This document shows positions 1-13,204 of a stretch of 64,000 bases of DNA, one piece after another. A model generated the notes under the pieces. It saw nothing but the letters and a program-made list of their open reading frames with translations. It did not search any database and was not told where the DNA came from. Origin of the DNA: Phoronis australis (taxonomy: Eukaryota; Phoronida; Phoronidae); NCBI GenBank assembly GCA_002633005.1, contig NMRA01000825.1, positions 36,657-100,656 on the forward strand, in the 5' to 3' direction. Position 1 is the first letter of the stretch, and every line of letters starts with the position of its first letter. Both the position numbers and the translations under genes were made by a program.

Positions 1-368
1 ACCCCCCCCCCCCCCCCCTCCACTTCCTACGGCCCTGTAGTACCTTCCAAACAGCTTCATCGATGTTCATGAAATGCAACAGATAGCCAGTATATACATG
101 TGTATGTTTTTATTAACGTTAAGGTTCTCTTTGTGGGCAACTAACGCTGCATTCCGTGGAAGAAGTTTTCTAGCGCCGCTTCTTCGAGTTGGCCTGTTTG
201 AAACAACGATTATTCCAATCCCTGGTGCCGTTACCGATGCACCAGACGGTTCATACAGTACCACCAGCGCCCTCTGTTGCTCTTATTTCCTTTATCGTAG
301 CTCCTCTGTTCCGACCGCAATGCAACTGTTTTAAAAATAAAGATGAGATTTCTGTCCTTTCACTATAG

Positions 369-3300
369 CCGGATATGTTCCGCACGCCCATATGCAAACA
401 GCTCATCACATGCTTGTGTTTGGATGCGGAGCTCCCGGTCGGCGAGAAAAAGTTTGGTAAGTATCCAGTCGCCATGTTAAGCCCCGACACGCTTGAACGC
501 CAGTAAAAGAAAAACACTCTATGAAAATATACTCTCCGTGTCCTTGTATGTGTAGACAGGATTTCCGTTTTCCTACTAACTACGTCATCGGGAAAAGATT
601 GTCAGTAGCGTTTACTTAACGTATAACCTCTCAAGCATCTCAAATGTTTTGTCAGGTTTTCAGTGTTTCTCTACATGTAGCTTGTACGTGTGTCTCTACT
701 CGTTTTCTGTTCACGTGCTGCGACAGACTTATGGAACGCACCTAGGGTCGTCTTGTGACGAGTCGTTTTTGACACGCTCACGTGTCAATTACGCGATCGG
801 CCATATTGTCGAACACTAAAGTGACAATGATCTTAAAAGAACCAATCAGTGTTAAAGTTATGAACGTTACTGGTTTACGGAATCCTTAAGCCCATCACTT
901 TTCCGAGTCATTGTTTTCTCTGTCCATCCCACCGTTGTATAATTTGAAGTCCGCGAATTTCACTGAAAACGCGTCATTTCTGAAAACTGTCTGATACCGC
1001 AAGTCGCATTATGATTATTTCGAATAATATGAGTGTGCATGCAACCCTGTCCCTGTCGGTCAATGCGAAGTGGGAATGTAAGTAACATTTCTTTTTGGTC
1101 AGATATTTGCTGCCCTCGGTGCATACGTCCTCACTGACCGGCCAGACCACAACGTGATATTGGTCCAACAGAAATGGGGCCGTACTTGACTTCAGTGCTG
1201 AAGAATTGCTTTTTGACTCGACTCTGACGCGCCTAATTGTATTCCTATTAGTCCAAATTACTTGCCACAAAATAGCGCTAGGCGTGTTCCGATACACACT
1301 TCTGCGCACGTGATGTGACTAAATTAGTACTCTTCATTACGACAATGGACCGTTTATGTCTACGTCCTTTCGATTCTTGGAAAACACAAATAAAGATATT
1401 TCATCCGGGGGTAGGGCCCCCGGGGCCAACCGCTGGAGGCAGCCAAGAAACAACTTACCGTTCCGGCAGCTGCCGTTAGCGAACATTACTCCTCATTACT
1501 GTGATGCCCTCGGCTTGTCACGTTCTAGATCTACCAGTCGATCTACAGGTTCGGCTCCCACGATGAGGATGCAAATAACACCTGCTTACTCTATCAAGCT
1601 GACCAGCACGTCCACAGGATTGAGAGTTTTTGCCCCAAAAATAATTTAGACCACTTGCCAGAAGGGGACACTGTGGGTTTAGTTTAAAAGTTAGTTATGC
1701 TCTGTGATTATTCGTGGATGAAGAGAGAATCATTAAATCCGGTACTTAATTTATTGTATAATAAGCAGTAATAAATACAAGTGAAACCAGTTGTTAAATA
1801 AGTAAACTAACAATGAAAGAGAACTTCAATCAGTCAACAATAAACAATCAAACATCTTATCTGCTATACAGTCTGTAGGACACGGCACTCGTTGGATGAC
1901 AGTTCTGTTAAGTGTTCCTCATAGTAACACACACTGTACTGCGACAAGGCACTTGCTGGTCACGGTCATTCGTGACGCAGCGACGCCTGTAGTCAGTATC
2001 TGACGTAATCAGTATTTATTCTGACACCACATACCGTTATGAAATTGGTCTCAATTTACTTCTACGTCGTAATTGGTACCATTTGTGGGCTTGCAAAGCA
2101 CTGGAAGTTCCTTATTGCACGAGACCAGGCTTTACAAGTAGACTTGTCACGGCGTGACATTTTATTTGCCTAACATACATTGTAGCCTAGAGAAATAAGG
2201 AACCGTAATTTCTTTGCAAGATCAAAATCATTCTCATCTTAGTAAGGAACTAGTTGCAAGTTGTCAAAATCAAAATTCATTTTCTTCGCGGGTGTATTGT
2301 CTCTTTAATAGTCTGTATGATTGGTATTATTTTGTGTTGTTGGCTTGATGATTGTAATGAACAGGAACTGTGGAGAGATGCAGTCCACAAGCAAGGATGC
2401 GGAAACACCGCGATACAAGCTTGGCTCTCCATGTGAGGGAGGAATGAAGATATTGTACGCCTGGGGATCAGACGCACCTCAGTTGGAATTGCCGGAGGGT
2501 ACGAATACGTGTTGATAATATTGAATAGCAATGATAGTAAGTGTACATGTAGCTAAATGTTTGTTAACGAAAATGAATCCACCTTAAAGGATACGAAATC
2601 GAATTTTGACCTCTTAAAACAAATACGCTTTTTACGACCACTACACCAATTGAACTCAATATTTCTAAAGAAAACAATGCTATGAATATTTGTGAACAAT
2701 CAAAAGTTTGTAGTAATTGTAAAAATTTCCAAAAAATTCTGAATCGTGGAGCCTGACTAACCTTTAAGGCGAGCAAGTCGACGGCTGCTTGCAACCGCCG
2801 CACAACACAAACCACAAGATCCACTTTGCGACGCTTGGGATTATCTACTTGAATAATGCAATTACATTAACTCTCACAGGAAGTACAATTGTGTATTCTG
2901 TGAAGTCACCAGGGTGACGTAGGTAGATTGCGGTTTTATTTCTTCATGCAGACTTAGCTGTGCACACCCTTCTTATATTTGCAATTGTAGAGCGAAGTCG
3001 ACAATTTTACAATAAAACGTAGGCTATAGTTTAAACTAAAATTAATCAAAAAAATTTAAAAATGAAATGAACTAAATTCAAAGTGACTGGTAATACTTTT
3101 AAGAAGGTTTAAGTATTCAAATTCGTTTTCAGCGTGACGCATAAATTCAAATTGAAATTTTATTATTTTCTGTTGTTTGCAGGCGTGGGCTTCAAAGTTG
3201 GGCCAAACACGGACGTGAACTACATTGTTCTTCAAGTACATTACAAAAATGTTGATAATTTTTTACCGCCAAGTGAGTATGGCATAACCTTTGATTTTAA

Positions 3301-4157
3301 CACGACGTTAACATGGATACTCTTTTCCAATTGCGAGTATACGTATACGTACATGTGTTAACTGACAAAAAATTGACAGACGCTGTATAATTCCCAATCT
3401 CTTTGTGCGTCTCTCCCTCCCTCTCCCTCTCCTCTCTCTTACTCTCTCTCTCTCTCTCTCTAACTCTCTCTCTCTCTCTCTCTCTCTCCCTCCCTCCCTC
3501 CCTCCCCCTCTCTCTTTTTCTCTCTCTCGGCATTGTACCAACATTTATAAGCTATGAAAACTATGACGCACAATAAAAACGACATTTTATTTCAGTAAAA
3601 TTTATGTCTTATTGTATCTCACTTGTAAATTACCGATCTCTAGTATAAATGCGGATAACGTGTCGTCGGGATCCTTTGGGCATTACCGTCAGTAACCAGT
3701 GGTAACCTACTTTAGCAGATGATATTTTCACGGTCGAAGCTTGGCATTATAAAATGTGTACTAAGTTAGATTAGTTGCTTAAAACATATTTTATGAATTT
3801 TCAGTTGGTTTTGAAAAAAAGCATTCTTTTATCAAAAATAACTCGGTGTTTCTTAAAACGTCACGACCTCCGACCCCGGGCCTCTGACATATTAAGTAGT
3901 TTTAAAGCGATACAAGTCGAGAAAGGTAGATCGATTCATTGCAATCTTTCTCGATCAGTATGCGATATAAATAGATTATTACATGGTCTCAGTCGTTGTC
4001 CCCTCATCTAAGACCATCGTGGATTTTGTAGAATTATCGCTGTCGAGGTTAACGCCTCCGGGTGATAATTCTCGAAAATCCACTTACATGGGCTCTAGAT
4101 TACGGGGGATAACGACTTCCCCATGTAATAATTTATATGTATATGTATATGTATATG

Positions 4158-4197
<40 letters not shown>

Positions 4198-7100
4198 TAT
4201 ATATATACACACACATATATATATATATATATAAATATATACACATATATATATATGTATATATGTATATGTATATATATATATACACGCCTTTTGGTTT
4301 GCAGAGAACGAGAAAGATGAGTCTGGCGTGTCCCTCAATTATACGACAAAAGAACAACCTAAATTGGCGGGAGTCTATATGATGGGCACTGGAGGCGAAC
4401 TACCAGCTCACTCTATCGGTAAGTATGGATAAATATTAAAGAGTGTGAAATTCTATTTAAAAAATCGCGTATACTTACATTTTACTTATAGCACCACGTG
4501 ATCGGCGTTTATGACATTGTCGTAATGCGGTACAAGTGGAAAATAAAAACTTAAAAATTTTCTACGTATAAAATGTCGCAAGTCGAAGACTTGAATTTTC
4601 ATTTGTTTATTTGAGAAATACTTAGTCGTTTGAGTGCCTTGATAGTTGGCTTTTTCACATTAAGTGACATCTGTTATTAATTAGAGCTTCGGCTTTTAAC
4701 AAAATTATGTAGACAAATCGTTTTTATTTTTCAATCTCGGTCATAGAGCCCGACCCCGAGTACGGAGTCAGTTGCCCTGAAATATGCAACGCACGTGCTG
4801 TAAGCAGCCCTGACTCAACAATCCAGACCTTTGAAACATGGTCATTAACAAATTTATGATGAGATTGTTGTGTACGGACAGACTATATCAGCAATATATG
4901 ATGTAGATGGCCGGTAACTGAACCCTAGTCCTTGTCAAAATTCAAAGCTCCAACAGATGTCACTTTTTAAAAAATCAACTATCAAAGCACTCAAACGACT
5001 AAGTATCACTCAAGTTAAGAAAAGAAAATGCAAGTTTTCATCTTACGTCTAGGAAAAGTTGAAATAAAAGTAAAGTCAAATCTCACACACATTTTCAAGA
5101 TAACTGGTACTTTTACTTATACTTTTAACATAAATGTAAAAATAAAAGTTAACAGAACACAAATCTCACACTCTTTATTAACGAAATCGAGAATGATATT
5201 TAAAGTATACTCTGCCAATGCTACATGTAAATGGACTGAGAAGTATATGGATACGCATGTTAGGAGGGTCTTGATTGATCCAAATTACGATGCAGCAGAC
5301 GGGCGATCATCGCCGAAATTTACTTGTGGGTATTTCAGTCATGAGTAGTTCTGCGAAGTGAAATTCGTCCACAAGCGTCGGGGTGCGTTGAGTAAACGAG
5401 GATAAAATCATATAAACATAGCGAGACGATCGTTCTGTAGGAGAAGACGGCATGGTTTGAACAGCAACCGACTTCACACATAAAATTTGAACTTTGCAGA
5501 ATATTTTGAAGCTGCCTGTTCAATGACAGAGGACAAAGTTCTTCATCCGTTTGCGTTCCGAGTGCATGCACATTTGCATGGTAAGTTGGACTGGCGCCAG
5601 GAGGCGCCGTGGGCATGGGGTGTGTTTGGAGAGATTCATGCATGCACTAGATGAAATTAATTTTGCGTTCTGAGTATCGAATTACCCAAGGCGCCATAAT
5701 ACCCGTCTGAATAGGTGAATAAGCAAGGAGAATTGTCATATAAAACATTTTAAATTTAATATCCCCTCTACCACATCCGTTTAGGCAAAAGAATTTTATG
5801 TCGAAAATTGTTCTACACCTACTATACTGTATATTATCTACAGTCATTTGTAGTTACAGAAGTTTTCATAGGTTTATTTAGACAAAAGCAAAAATTGCGG
5901 CGCTGGATTGCCATTCTTGCAGTCGACGTGAACGTATTTCACGGAAGTAGTGGTTGCCCCTCCTTGCGACATTCTAAATTCGATAGTTATTTAAATAGTA
6001 AAGATATGCTTTGCTTCTCTATAACTAGAAATACAATATACCCTAAAAGATTTTAATCTTAAAAGAACTCATTGTCTTAATATTTTTCCAAATTCAGAAA
6101 TGTTCCCCAATTAATGTTAGTTTGGTATGATTTCAGTTTGAAATGCTGTGACATGTACAGTTCTCTAATCATATCAAAAGCACGAGAACTGCAGTTTACA
6201 CGTATAAACTGTTGCGTTAATCCCCATTCCTTGATTGTCTCAAGGTGTCGTCAGCGCCGCCTATAGGGTTAGGGACAAGGAATGGAAGTTGATAGGGAAA
6301 CAGTCACCGCAGAAACCTCAAATGTTCTACGACGTGGCGGACAAAAACATGAAGATCAAACAGGGAGACGTGATCGCTATGAGATGCACCATGGAAAATA
6401 AGGGGAACACGACAATACAAATCGGGTGAGTGGCTCACGTGGGCAATGGACGTCTTGCGGTTCATCTGACATGCTTAGGTTACGCATGCATGCTTATTAT
6501 GACGACTTATGGGGGAATCTATAGTCACCACGTGGTGCGATCGTCTCGTCATGGAAATCGACATTTCTGATGTGAGTTTACTCGAAAATACTTATGTAAA
6601 GAGACACTTTACATGTACGAGAAAGGGAAGCTGAAGAAATGAAGCCAACAAAGTTCTCAAAAACAGAAATAGTCTCCAGGCAAGCTTTTATTTTCTTCTG
6701 AAAATACCCCCATGTGGAGATAATATGACTAGGTCTACTATTCAAATGATGTGTTGCATCACGAAGTAAATGGGGGAATATATGACTAGGTCTACTATTC
6801 AAATGATGTGTTGCATCACGAAGTAAATGGGGGAAGCTCAAATTTTCGCCACCTGGTGATTGGAAAAGTCGACTTGTGAAGAATAAGATTTCCCGCAATC
6901 CTTCAGATTTTGTTGTAAAAGGGTTCAGTGGCAACTGAACTGAAGAGTGTGGTTGACAACGGCTGATTGTCTTGGTGGCGCACTTCTAAAGATATCATTT
7001 AAAACATTGTTTTTAATGCTTCTGCTATCCATGTTCCAGTCTATACTGTTGAACGGAATTCGTGTTCTATGTTTTATTTTAGACATTTTAGCCCATACCC

Positions 7101-10100
7101 TAAAACATCTCATATTTGTAGTACGCGCGCTCGTTGTCCCGGCGTACGGCGTTTAGGTCGCCGTGAAGAGTATTCCATTAGTTTGGAGACATTTGCATTT
7201 GAAAGATAAGTCTAGAAAGATGTTTTGGCCACGGTAGTATTAAAGGATTGACAGCATTTTTCAACATAAAACTCGATCATTAATCGCGATGATGGATAAA
7301 ATCCGATCGGTGTTACGCAGCCATATAAAGAGATCGGTCATAAGGTAGATCTTCATATTCTGGTTCAACAATTCAAGCTACCATAATCTGACTTTTTGTA
7401 GAAAAGGAAGAATATTTGACTTTTGACCACATGCGGTCAGAAATTGGTCTTAAATTGCCCTCTGAATGAGACCATAGATTATAGACAACAGATTCGCAAC
7501 TCTGACATTTTCTTGCGTAATATCCTAGAGGAGGCGCTACTCTACTAAATTTTCTGATGCAGTTTCCGGCTAGTGTATTGTGACGACGCAACAGCGCACC
7601 ATGATAAGCAGGAAATAACACCAGATAATTTGACCAGGCGTCGCTAGTGAATATGACGTAATTGCTTCTGTAAGAGGCAGTATAAGGAGTTGGCGGACCA
7701 TGTACTAGTAGTCAATGATGAGACTGAATAAGTGATTTCTTTATTCGGCAAGAACTTCCAATGTCGTCATTGCTTGAGATCACGTTGAATAGCTTGGCTT
7801 GAATCACGTGTCATTTTATGCCGAGAGGCTCTCAGTATGGCCACAAGTTATAGACAACACGATGTCAGGTGTTTGCAAGCCAAGAAAATTGGGAACACGA
7901 CAACTTGGGACCAGCTTCATAACTGTGGTCAAAATCAAAAGGCATGGGGATGCAATGATATTTAGAACCGGACGTTTCCACAAAATAGCGCAAAACGCGA
8001 CAACGGCAGGATCTTGAATGAATTTAATCTGGAAAGGTGATGAATCGAAGCGTGCTCTGTTGCTCTGTAAGTTTTCTATAATTTTAACTATTTAATGACT
8101 ACTTAATTGATAAATTATTTGATTAAACTGGCAGATTGCTGCACCGAATGTCTTGATTGTGTAAAGCGACACTGAACTCGACGTTATTTGCAATGTCTTT
8201 TGGTAGAGCCAGTCAGAACTACGAGACATGTGTCTTTTTAGTGTGACACAAACTCACAGGATGTGTTATTTTTTATAGAGCGACACAGAACGACAAGACA
8301 TGTAAAGTATATGCATAAGGACACAAAAAGACAGGATATGCTTTGTGTTTTTATGGAGCGACTTATAAAGAGGAGAGATTAAAGTCTTTTTGTAGAGAGA
8401 TATAGAACACAAAAATGTGAGATTCTTTTTTTAAAGATTTACGTGATGACAAGAAGTGTAACATCCTTTTGAGGAGCAGTTACACAGAACGGCGAGGTGT
8501 GCAACGTCTTTACGTAGAACGCCGCGAACGCCGAAAATGAAATGTCGTTTTATAGTAGTACACAGAACTGCGAGACCTGTAATTTTTTTTGCAGAGCAAC
8601 AAAGATCGACGAGATGTATAACGTCTTTTCGTAGAGTGATACAAAGCGACGTTAACTATGAAATGGCTTTTTTTAGAGCGACACAGAACGACGAGATGTG
8701 TAACTTCTACATCATGTATTACGTCGAGAACGGTAACCTGCTGAAGAACGAAGTGTGCTGGTCGGAAGGGCCGCCGGACTGGTCCTTTAAGGATTTCTTC
8801 GGGAACAACGGATATATCGTGCCCAAGGGAGCAAGCATTGCGCCAGGTAAAGTATAAGTCAGACTACTCGCATTTACTCCATGTACAGGGGTGAATATGT
8901 GTATATGCTTTAGTTATCACAAGATGGGTAGTAATAGAGATTCAGTCACCAAACACAAGTCACGAGTCTGCAAAGCCGCAGTCTATTTGATGACATATAC
9001 ACCTGAATGGAAATGTAAAGGCAGTCATTCAAAACACTTGTCCCTTGCACGTCGACCCGGAAATGTTCAAATATCAAAATAATAGCTGAACTATGTATTA
9101 GCTTCGCTTTGCTGCTCCGCTCTTCGTCTTCAATGGACTCATGTCATTTTCACCAGGAGCGTTTGGACGAATATTGCATTCGTGAGAAAGAATTTGTACT
9201 TTAGATCTGAAAAATCGTTTTCATACATAAGGGACTTGAATCAAGATAGGCAATTTTAGGATGATTGTATGCGTGACTGGAAATTTGCCCAACGTCGGCA
9301 AAAGATTAGAATTAGATTGAAGTGGGTTGCATCCAGTACCGGACTACATGTAGGGGGCTGGGTCTACATGAATGCGGCACTGGGTCCACACGTATGGGGC
9401 TAGGTCCACATGTATGGTGCTGGGTCCTGACCCGAGTGGGACTGGGTCCATATATATAGGGCAGAGTTTACATGTATGGGGCTGGGCCCACATGTATAGA
9501 CGGCTGGGTCCACATGTATAGGGCTGGGTTCACATATATGGGGCTGGGTTCACCGACTCGGACACTTGTTTTGCACGTAGTTTAACTTGCGACACGTGCC
9601 CCATCACTTGCTAACTCATAAAAACTCGTTGTCAATCAGGATCTAACAAGTTTCTAAAGAAGAAACACAAGGAGGTAAAACTAGACATAATGCCAGATAA
9701 GAACACGGATAATGACGACCAAGTTACCTTGATGCTTGTGGACGAACTTATCAGGATGTTCGCGGAGCAAGAGAAAAAACAGCAACAACAGGAGGCGCGC
9801 GAATATAGCCAAAATGTCGACATTGGATACGGTCAGGGTGACGAGGAACTTCCGTCAGAGGTAAGACGAACCGATTAAAATTTAATCGGTTCGTAGCAGT
9901 GTTACGAGAAGCTTAACTATAATTTTTGGGGTTTTCAGTTCAATGCATGTTGATGAATAAAATTGGGGACATTTACTGAAATATACACCCATCATTAAAA
10001 ATTATGCACAGCGTTGTGTCACTAAAAACACGAGCCGAGTTTAAATAGGAAGAGCACACGCCTGTCATGACAGGCGTGTGCTCTTCCAAGACAGCGTCAA

Positions 10101-11076
10101 TATGGTTTGGGATGTTTTCTCACTAACTTGGTGTTACCAACTTGATCTTAAATTTCCTGACTATTTACTCAATGTAAAACTGGTCTCAGCTTATTCCGTA
10201 CTTAGTTGAGACGTGTTTTCTTCCAGTTCGTGTTTGTAAGACTCCACGCTGCACGCAGACATTGTACCGCCACGAGAAGCTATACATGTACTTAATAAGT
10301 CTGTGATCTGTTTCATGAAAAGTGACTCAAGACTTAAGTCAGAAATTTGATCTTACGCTCCACATAAGTACTTCGGAATAATAATCAAATCTCACCTGAG
10401 CAAAAAGACAAAGTCTCTGAGAACGTACACATAACTGCTAGTTTTTGTCATAGTTTCCATAAATAATTTCTGCACTGTGGTGCGCTCGTAAATACTTGGT
10501 TGTATAATGTATAATGTATAATCCTCTTTTCCGCAATTATAAAGTGTGAGCGTAACACGTTATTTCTGTCTTAACTTCATTTTTCATGAAACGGAACCCA
10601 CGCCTAAAGGTGTACTAAACTGTCAGATCTTTCCACCCCGGAAATCGTTTCTTGAATACAAACCGAGCAAGTTGAGAATAATTTTTGTCCGTAAGTAATT
10701 TAAATCAAAAGTTAGTTCTTTTTACGGAAATCCTGTTTTAGCATCTTTAATCGTAACCATGTTACCAGCAATTGCACCCAGACAGCGACAAATGGTTCCT
10801 TTGAGAAATCTCAGCTGCATCAAACGAGAGTTGAACAGGAACACTCCTCACAAGTCGGTGTGGATACGGTGAAGAAAACGGCAAACGATTTCTCCTCAAC
10901 CTCGTGCTTTCACTGAGGAATCGCCGTGCGAACGTTTCCTGGTCAAGCTCTTGTTTTTAAAAGTCTCTTCTATTTGTTTGCAGGACGAACGGGCTCTGAT
11001 TGAAGCCTACGACCAATACTACGGTAATCGACCGGAATACGCCCAGGAAAACGAGAACGTGGATGCTATTTACTGA
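369..11076 (+). CDS. PHM: Monofunctional peptidylglycine alpha-hydroxylating monooxygenase (PHM), last nine exons, 5' partial
   Basis: PHM is a copper enzyme of the secretory pathway that hydroxylates the C-terminal glycine of peptides, the first step of peptide amidation. Exons, each with AG/GT borders and matching phases, are 369-456, 2365-2498, 3183-3272, 4305-4418, 5500-5580, 6245-6425, 8677-8846, 9640-9860 and 10984-11076. They join into 389 codons plus TGA. The copper ligands are all visible: adjacent histidines (404-409) and the His of QVHY (3239-3241) for one copper; HxH (5565-5573) and the Met of YIMYY (8714-8716) for the other. Most family cysteines are kept, but the one before SGVSL is Glu (KDESG). 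The N-terminal exons lie left of the window. The tail after about 8846 is charged and Gln-rich, with no membrane segment and no lyase (PAL) domain, so the product should be soluble. PHM is the call because the stop follows directly on this tail; a bifunctional PAM isoform is not visible here. Confidence 0.95.
3409..3528. repeat. CT-rich microsatellite in a PHM intron
   Basis: A pyrimidine run of CT dinucleotides with CCCT interruptions fills this part of the intron 3273-4304. Open frames across it on the other strand encode only Arg/Glu runs and are artefacts. Confidence 0.95.
4133..4288. repeat. TATATG / TA / CA microsatellite abutting a PHM acceptor
   Basis: TATATG, TA and CACA dinucleotide blocks run to within about 16 bp of the acceptor at 4303-4304, so a length-variable tract sits over the branch-point and pyrimidine region of this intron. 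Confidence 0.95.
4588..5040. mobile_element. Short inverted-repeat element (MITE-like) in a PHM intron
   Basis: The left arm around 4588-4676 and the right arm around 4951-5040 are imperfect reverse complements, including ACTTAGTCGTTTGAGTGC and AGTGACATCTGTT, with a core of about 270 bp and no coding capacity. The layout fits a non-autonomous DNA transposon. Exact ends and target duplication were not resolved. Confidence 0.75.
6724..6837. repeat. Near-exact 57-bp tandem duplication
   Basis: Two adjacent 57-bp units (6724-6780 and 6781-6837) are essentially identical, differing only at the unit end. This implies a recent duplication in the PHM intron 6426-8676. Confidence 0.95.
8165..8710 (+). 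repeat. About 12 degenerate 40-bp tandem repeats that include the acceptor and start of a PHM exon
   Basis: The end of the PHM intron 6426-8676 is a chain of diverged units of about 36-46 bp built on T-rich tract, TAG, AGCGACACAGAACGACGAG and TGTAAC. The last unit supplies the real acceptor (AG at 8675-8676) and roughly the first 34 nt of the exon at 8677, which encode [14 protein letters not shown] is conserved in PHM and holds a copper-domain disulfide cysteine, so the exon copy is probably the ancestor and the intronic copies are derived. Copies near 8276, 8391, 8515, 8594 and 8634 keep an acceptor-like TAG or CAG after pyrimidines. Confidence 0.8.
9340..9550. repeat. GGGCTGGGTCCACATGTAT minisatellite in a PHM intron
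   Basis: About nine diverged units of roughly 19-24 bp containing GGGCTGGGTCCACATGTAT occupy the end of the intron 8847-9639, about 90 bp before the acceptor at 9639. Confidence 0.85.
10048..10087. repeat. Perfect 40-bp palindrome
   Basis: Twenty bases starting GGAAGAGCACACGCC are followed immediately by their exact reverse complement, with no spacer. The symmetry ends at the flanking bases. It lies in the last PHM intron (9861-10983). Confidence 0.97.
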
Positions 11077-11301
11077 GACGCGCTGAATCGTTAACTCTTA
11101 CGGCAAATACCGCTGAGATTTCAGGCTTCATTGCTCGATTTGGTGTATTTGAGTTCGTACCAACAATAGATTAAGCAATGTTAAAAAGTTTAAACTATGC
11201 TCAGTAGTGGCAGACATCGCGGTTTTTAAAGCAATTCATTTGAAAAAGAACGCTTCCTCTATGTGACTATGTTTTTCTGTTACTATACATTTTTTCAGAC
11301 C

Positions 11302-11307
11302 AATAAA
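11302..11307 (+). terminator. Polyadenylation signal AATAAA of the PHM gene
   Basis: AATAAA lies 226 bp after the PHM stop codon and is the first canonical signal downstream. The intervening sequence has no sustained reading frame, so 11077 to about 11325 is read as 3' UTR. Confidence 0.6.
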
Positions 11308-13204
11308 CTAAGCGCAGTGGTTGTAATTTCGATGACATTCCGTACTGATCGAAATTTTGAGATAAAAACTGCGTTTTAAATTGTGATAGATCAATCTTAA
11401 TTTTGAATTTAATGGTTGATGTTCTTGAATTTCTACATTTTTGATGTTGAATTCTCCGTCATCTTGTGGTGGAAATTATGTTTAATTTATACTATGGAAA
11501 AACTGCAAGAAGAATTCTCATTGTCAATACAAAATCTCCATTATTAAATTTAATTGATTTCAAGAGAGTTGACCTTTCGAAGAGATCGAATGTCGATATT
11601 TTTACTAGTAAGAGCAAACAGCTATTACAAGCCGTTGAGAACTGGTTTCTTGGCTAACAACTGCACGATGATACCAAGTAAAGCTTATTTTATATTTGAA
11701 AATTACACAAACTTCTGTATTAAGCTCTAACTTGCAAAAGTTTGATTTTTAACGTTTAACCAAAGACGGAACTTATCTTTGAGCCAAGCTGCCGCAGTGC
11801 ATAAGTGTTTTTATTTAACGCTATAACCCTATTCGACCGTTAACGCTGATACAGTTACCAGCCGCAATACAACCATCTGTGGGATCAACTAAACCTACAC
11901 TGCCTAAAATATTTTTCCTGGATACAGCCCGGGGAACTCGAATGTGGTCTCATGAATTATATCTGTGGTGTGGTATGATTTGAGATGTCAATGGCATGTT
12001 TGTATCAGTAATATGAGTTTATAACACGGCCCTATAAACAGATGAGATAATGGGCGCATCATGTATAGTATTAGCACGTCCTTTGAATGGCGGGGTGTGT
12101 AGGGACATGTACTTTTGAACGGTCTAATACGGTTTAGCGTGATAAATTGTTCAACAGTTTCTCAATAGATACGACCAGTGAGACCATCGATCACGATATC
12201 TTGCATGTTGATGTTGTTTTTGTTTCGAGAATTTTGCACAATCTTGTGAACTATGTGAAGTGCTTTATACTCGAAGGTACGAATCCATAAAACCAGTGTA
12301 TGGATATGTTATGTCAGGAGGTACGCTTTTTAAAGAAATTCAGACAGGATTCATAAGTTTAATTTTTCGTCGCCGAAAACCAACCATTCGGTAACTTTCT
12401 TAGAAACGAAATGCAGGCAACGATGTGAGGCAGTTTTGTCAGCCGTTAGAAGCCTTTGGAAGAGAAAATATGTCCGTTCCTATTTCCACCTAAAGGACCT
12501 TAATACTATGTGCAATTTCGGTGCATGTTTCAATCAATATCATGTGTGTAAAAATACAACTAAGCAGCACAGCTTTTACTGTCTCTTAAACCAGCCACGA
12601 TCACTGTAGAAACAGTAAGATATTTTATGGTCACTGTATTTTTGTTCCTCGTTAAATATACTCTTAAAATTTCGGCACCTCTACAAACTGTACTGACTTT
12701 ACCAGCCTGTAAATATTCCCGTCAATTACTGACATAAGCATATAGGTAACCTGTACTACTCAAAATAAAGACTCTACAGCCTGGGCTGTGTTCCTTAGAC
12801 ACAAGAAAACTACGAAGCACTTGCGGCAAAAATTCTTCGCTTATGGAACAGAAAACGGTGAATTGATCATTGCAATTTCACCGACGACAGTTGTCCACCA
12901 TCACTTTAAGTCCCGAATATATTCGCGAAACATTCGCGTAGTTTTGCGTTTTGTTGTGGGAGCTTACTTTTTCGCGAGTTTCTCACGTCTACGGAACGCA
13001 TCACAGAATGCATTCCACGCTGGAGACAAAAGAATGAGTAATTACAATGTGTCAAGAAGCTGTTAACTTTATGACTCAGCAGTCGCTCCATAATTTGTCC
13101 TCCGTGAATTTTTTCACACCCTGTTTCTCATATATAAAGTATCCGGTGTGTGTTTTAAAGGGACATTTTCGTCGAAAAAACAAAATTTTCAGAAAAGAGC
13201 ATTA

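Noticed and set aside
1356-1649. 97-codon frame in the first PHM intron of the window
   Set aside because: No motif and no consistent splice phases with the neighbouring PHM exons.
3297-3544. Arg/Glu-rich open frames on the minus strand
   Set aside because: They are translations of the CT microsatellite.
4084-4382. Ile/Tyr/Met-rich open frames on both strands
   Set aside because: They are translations of the TA/TG microsatellite.
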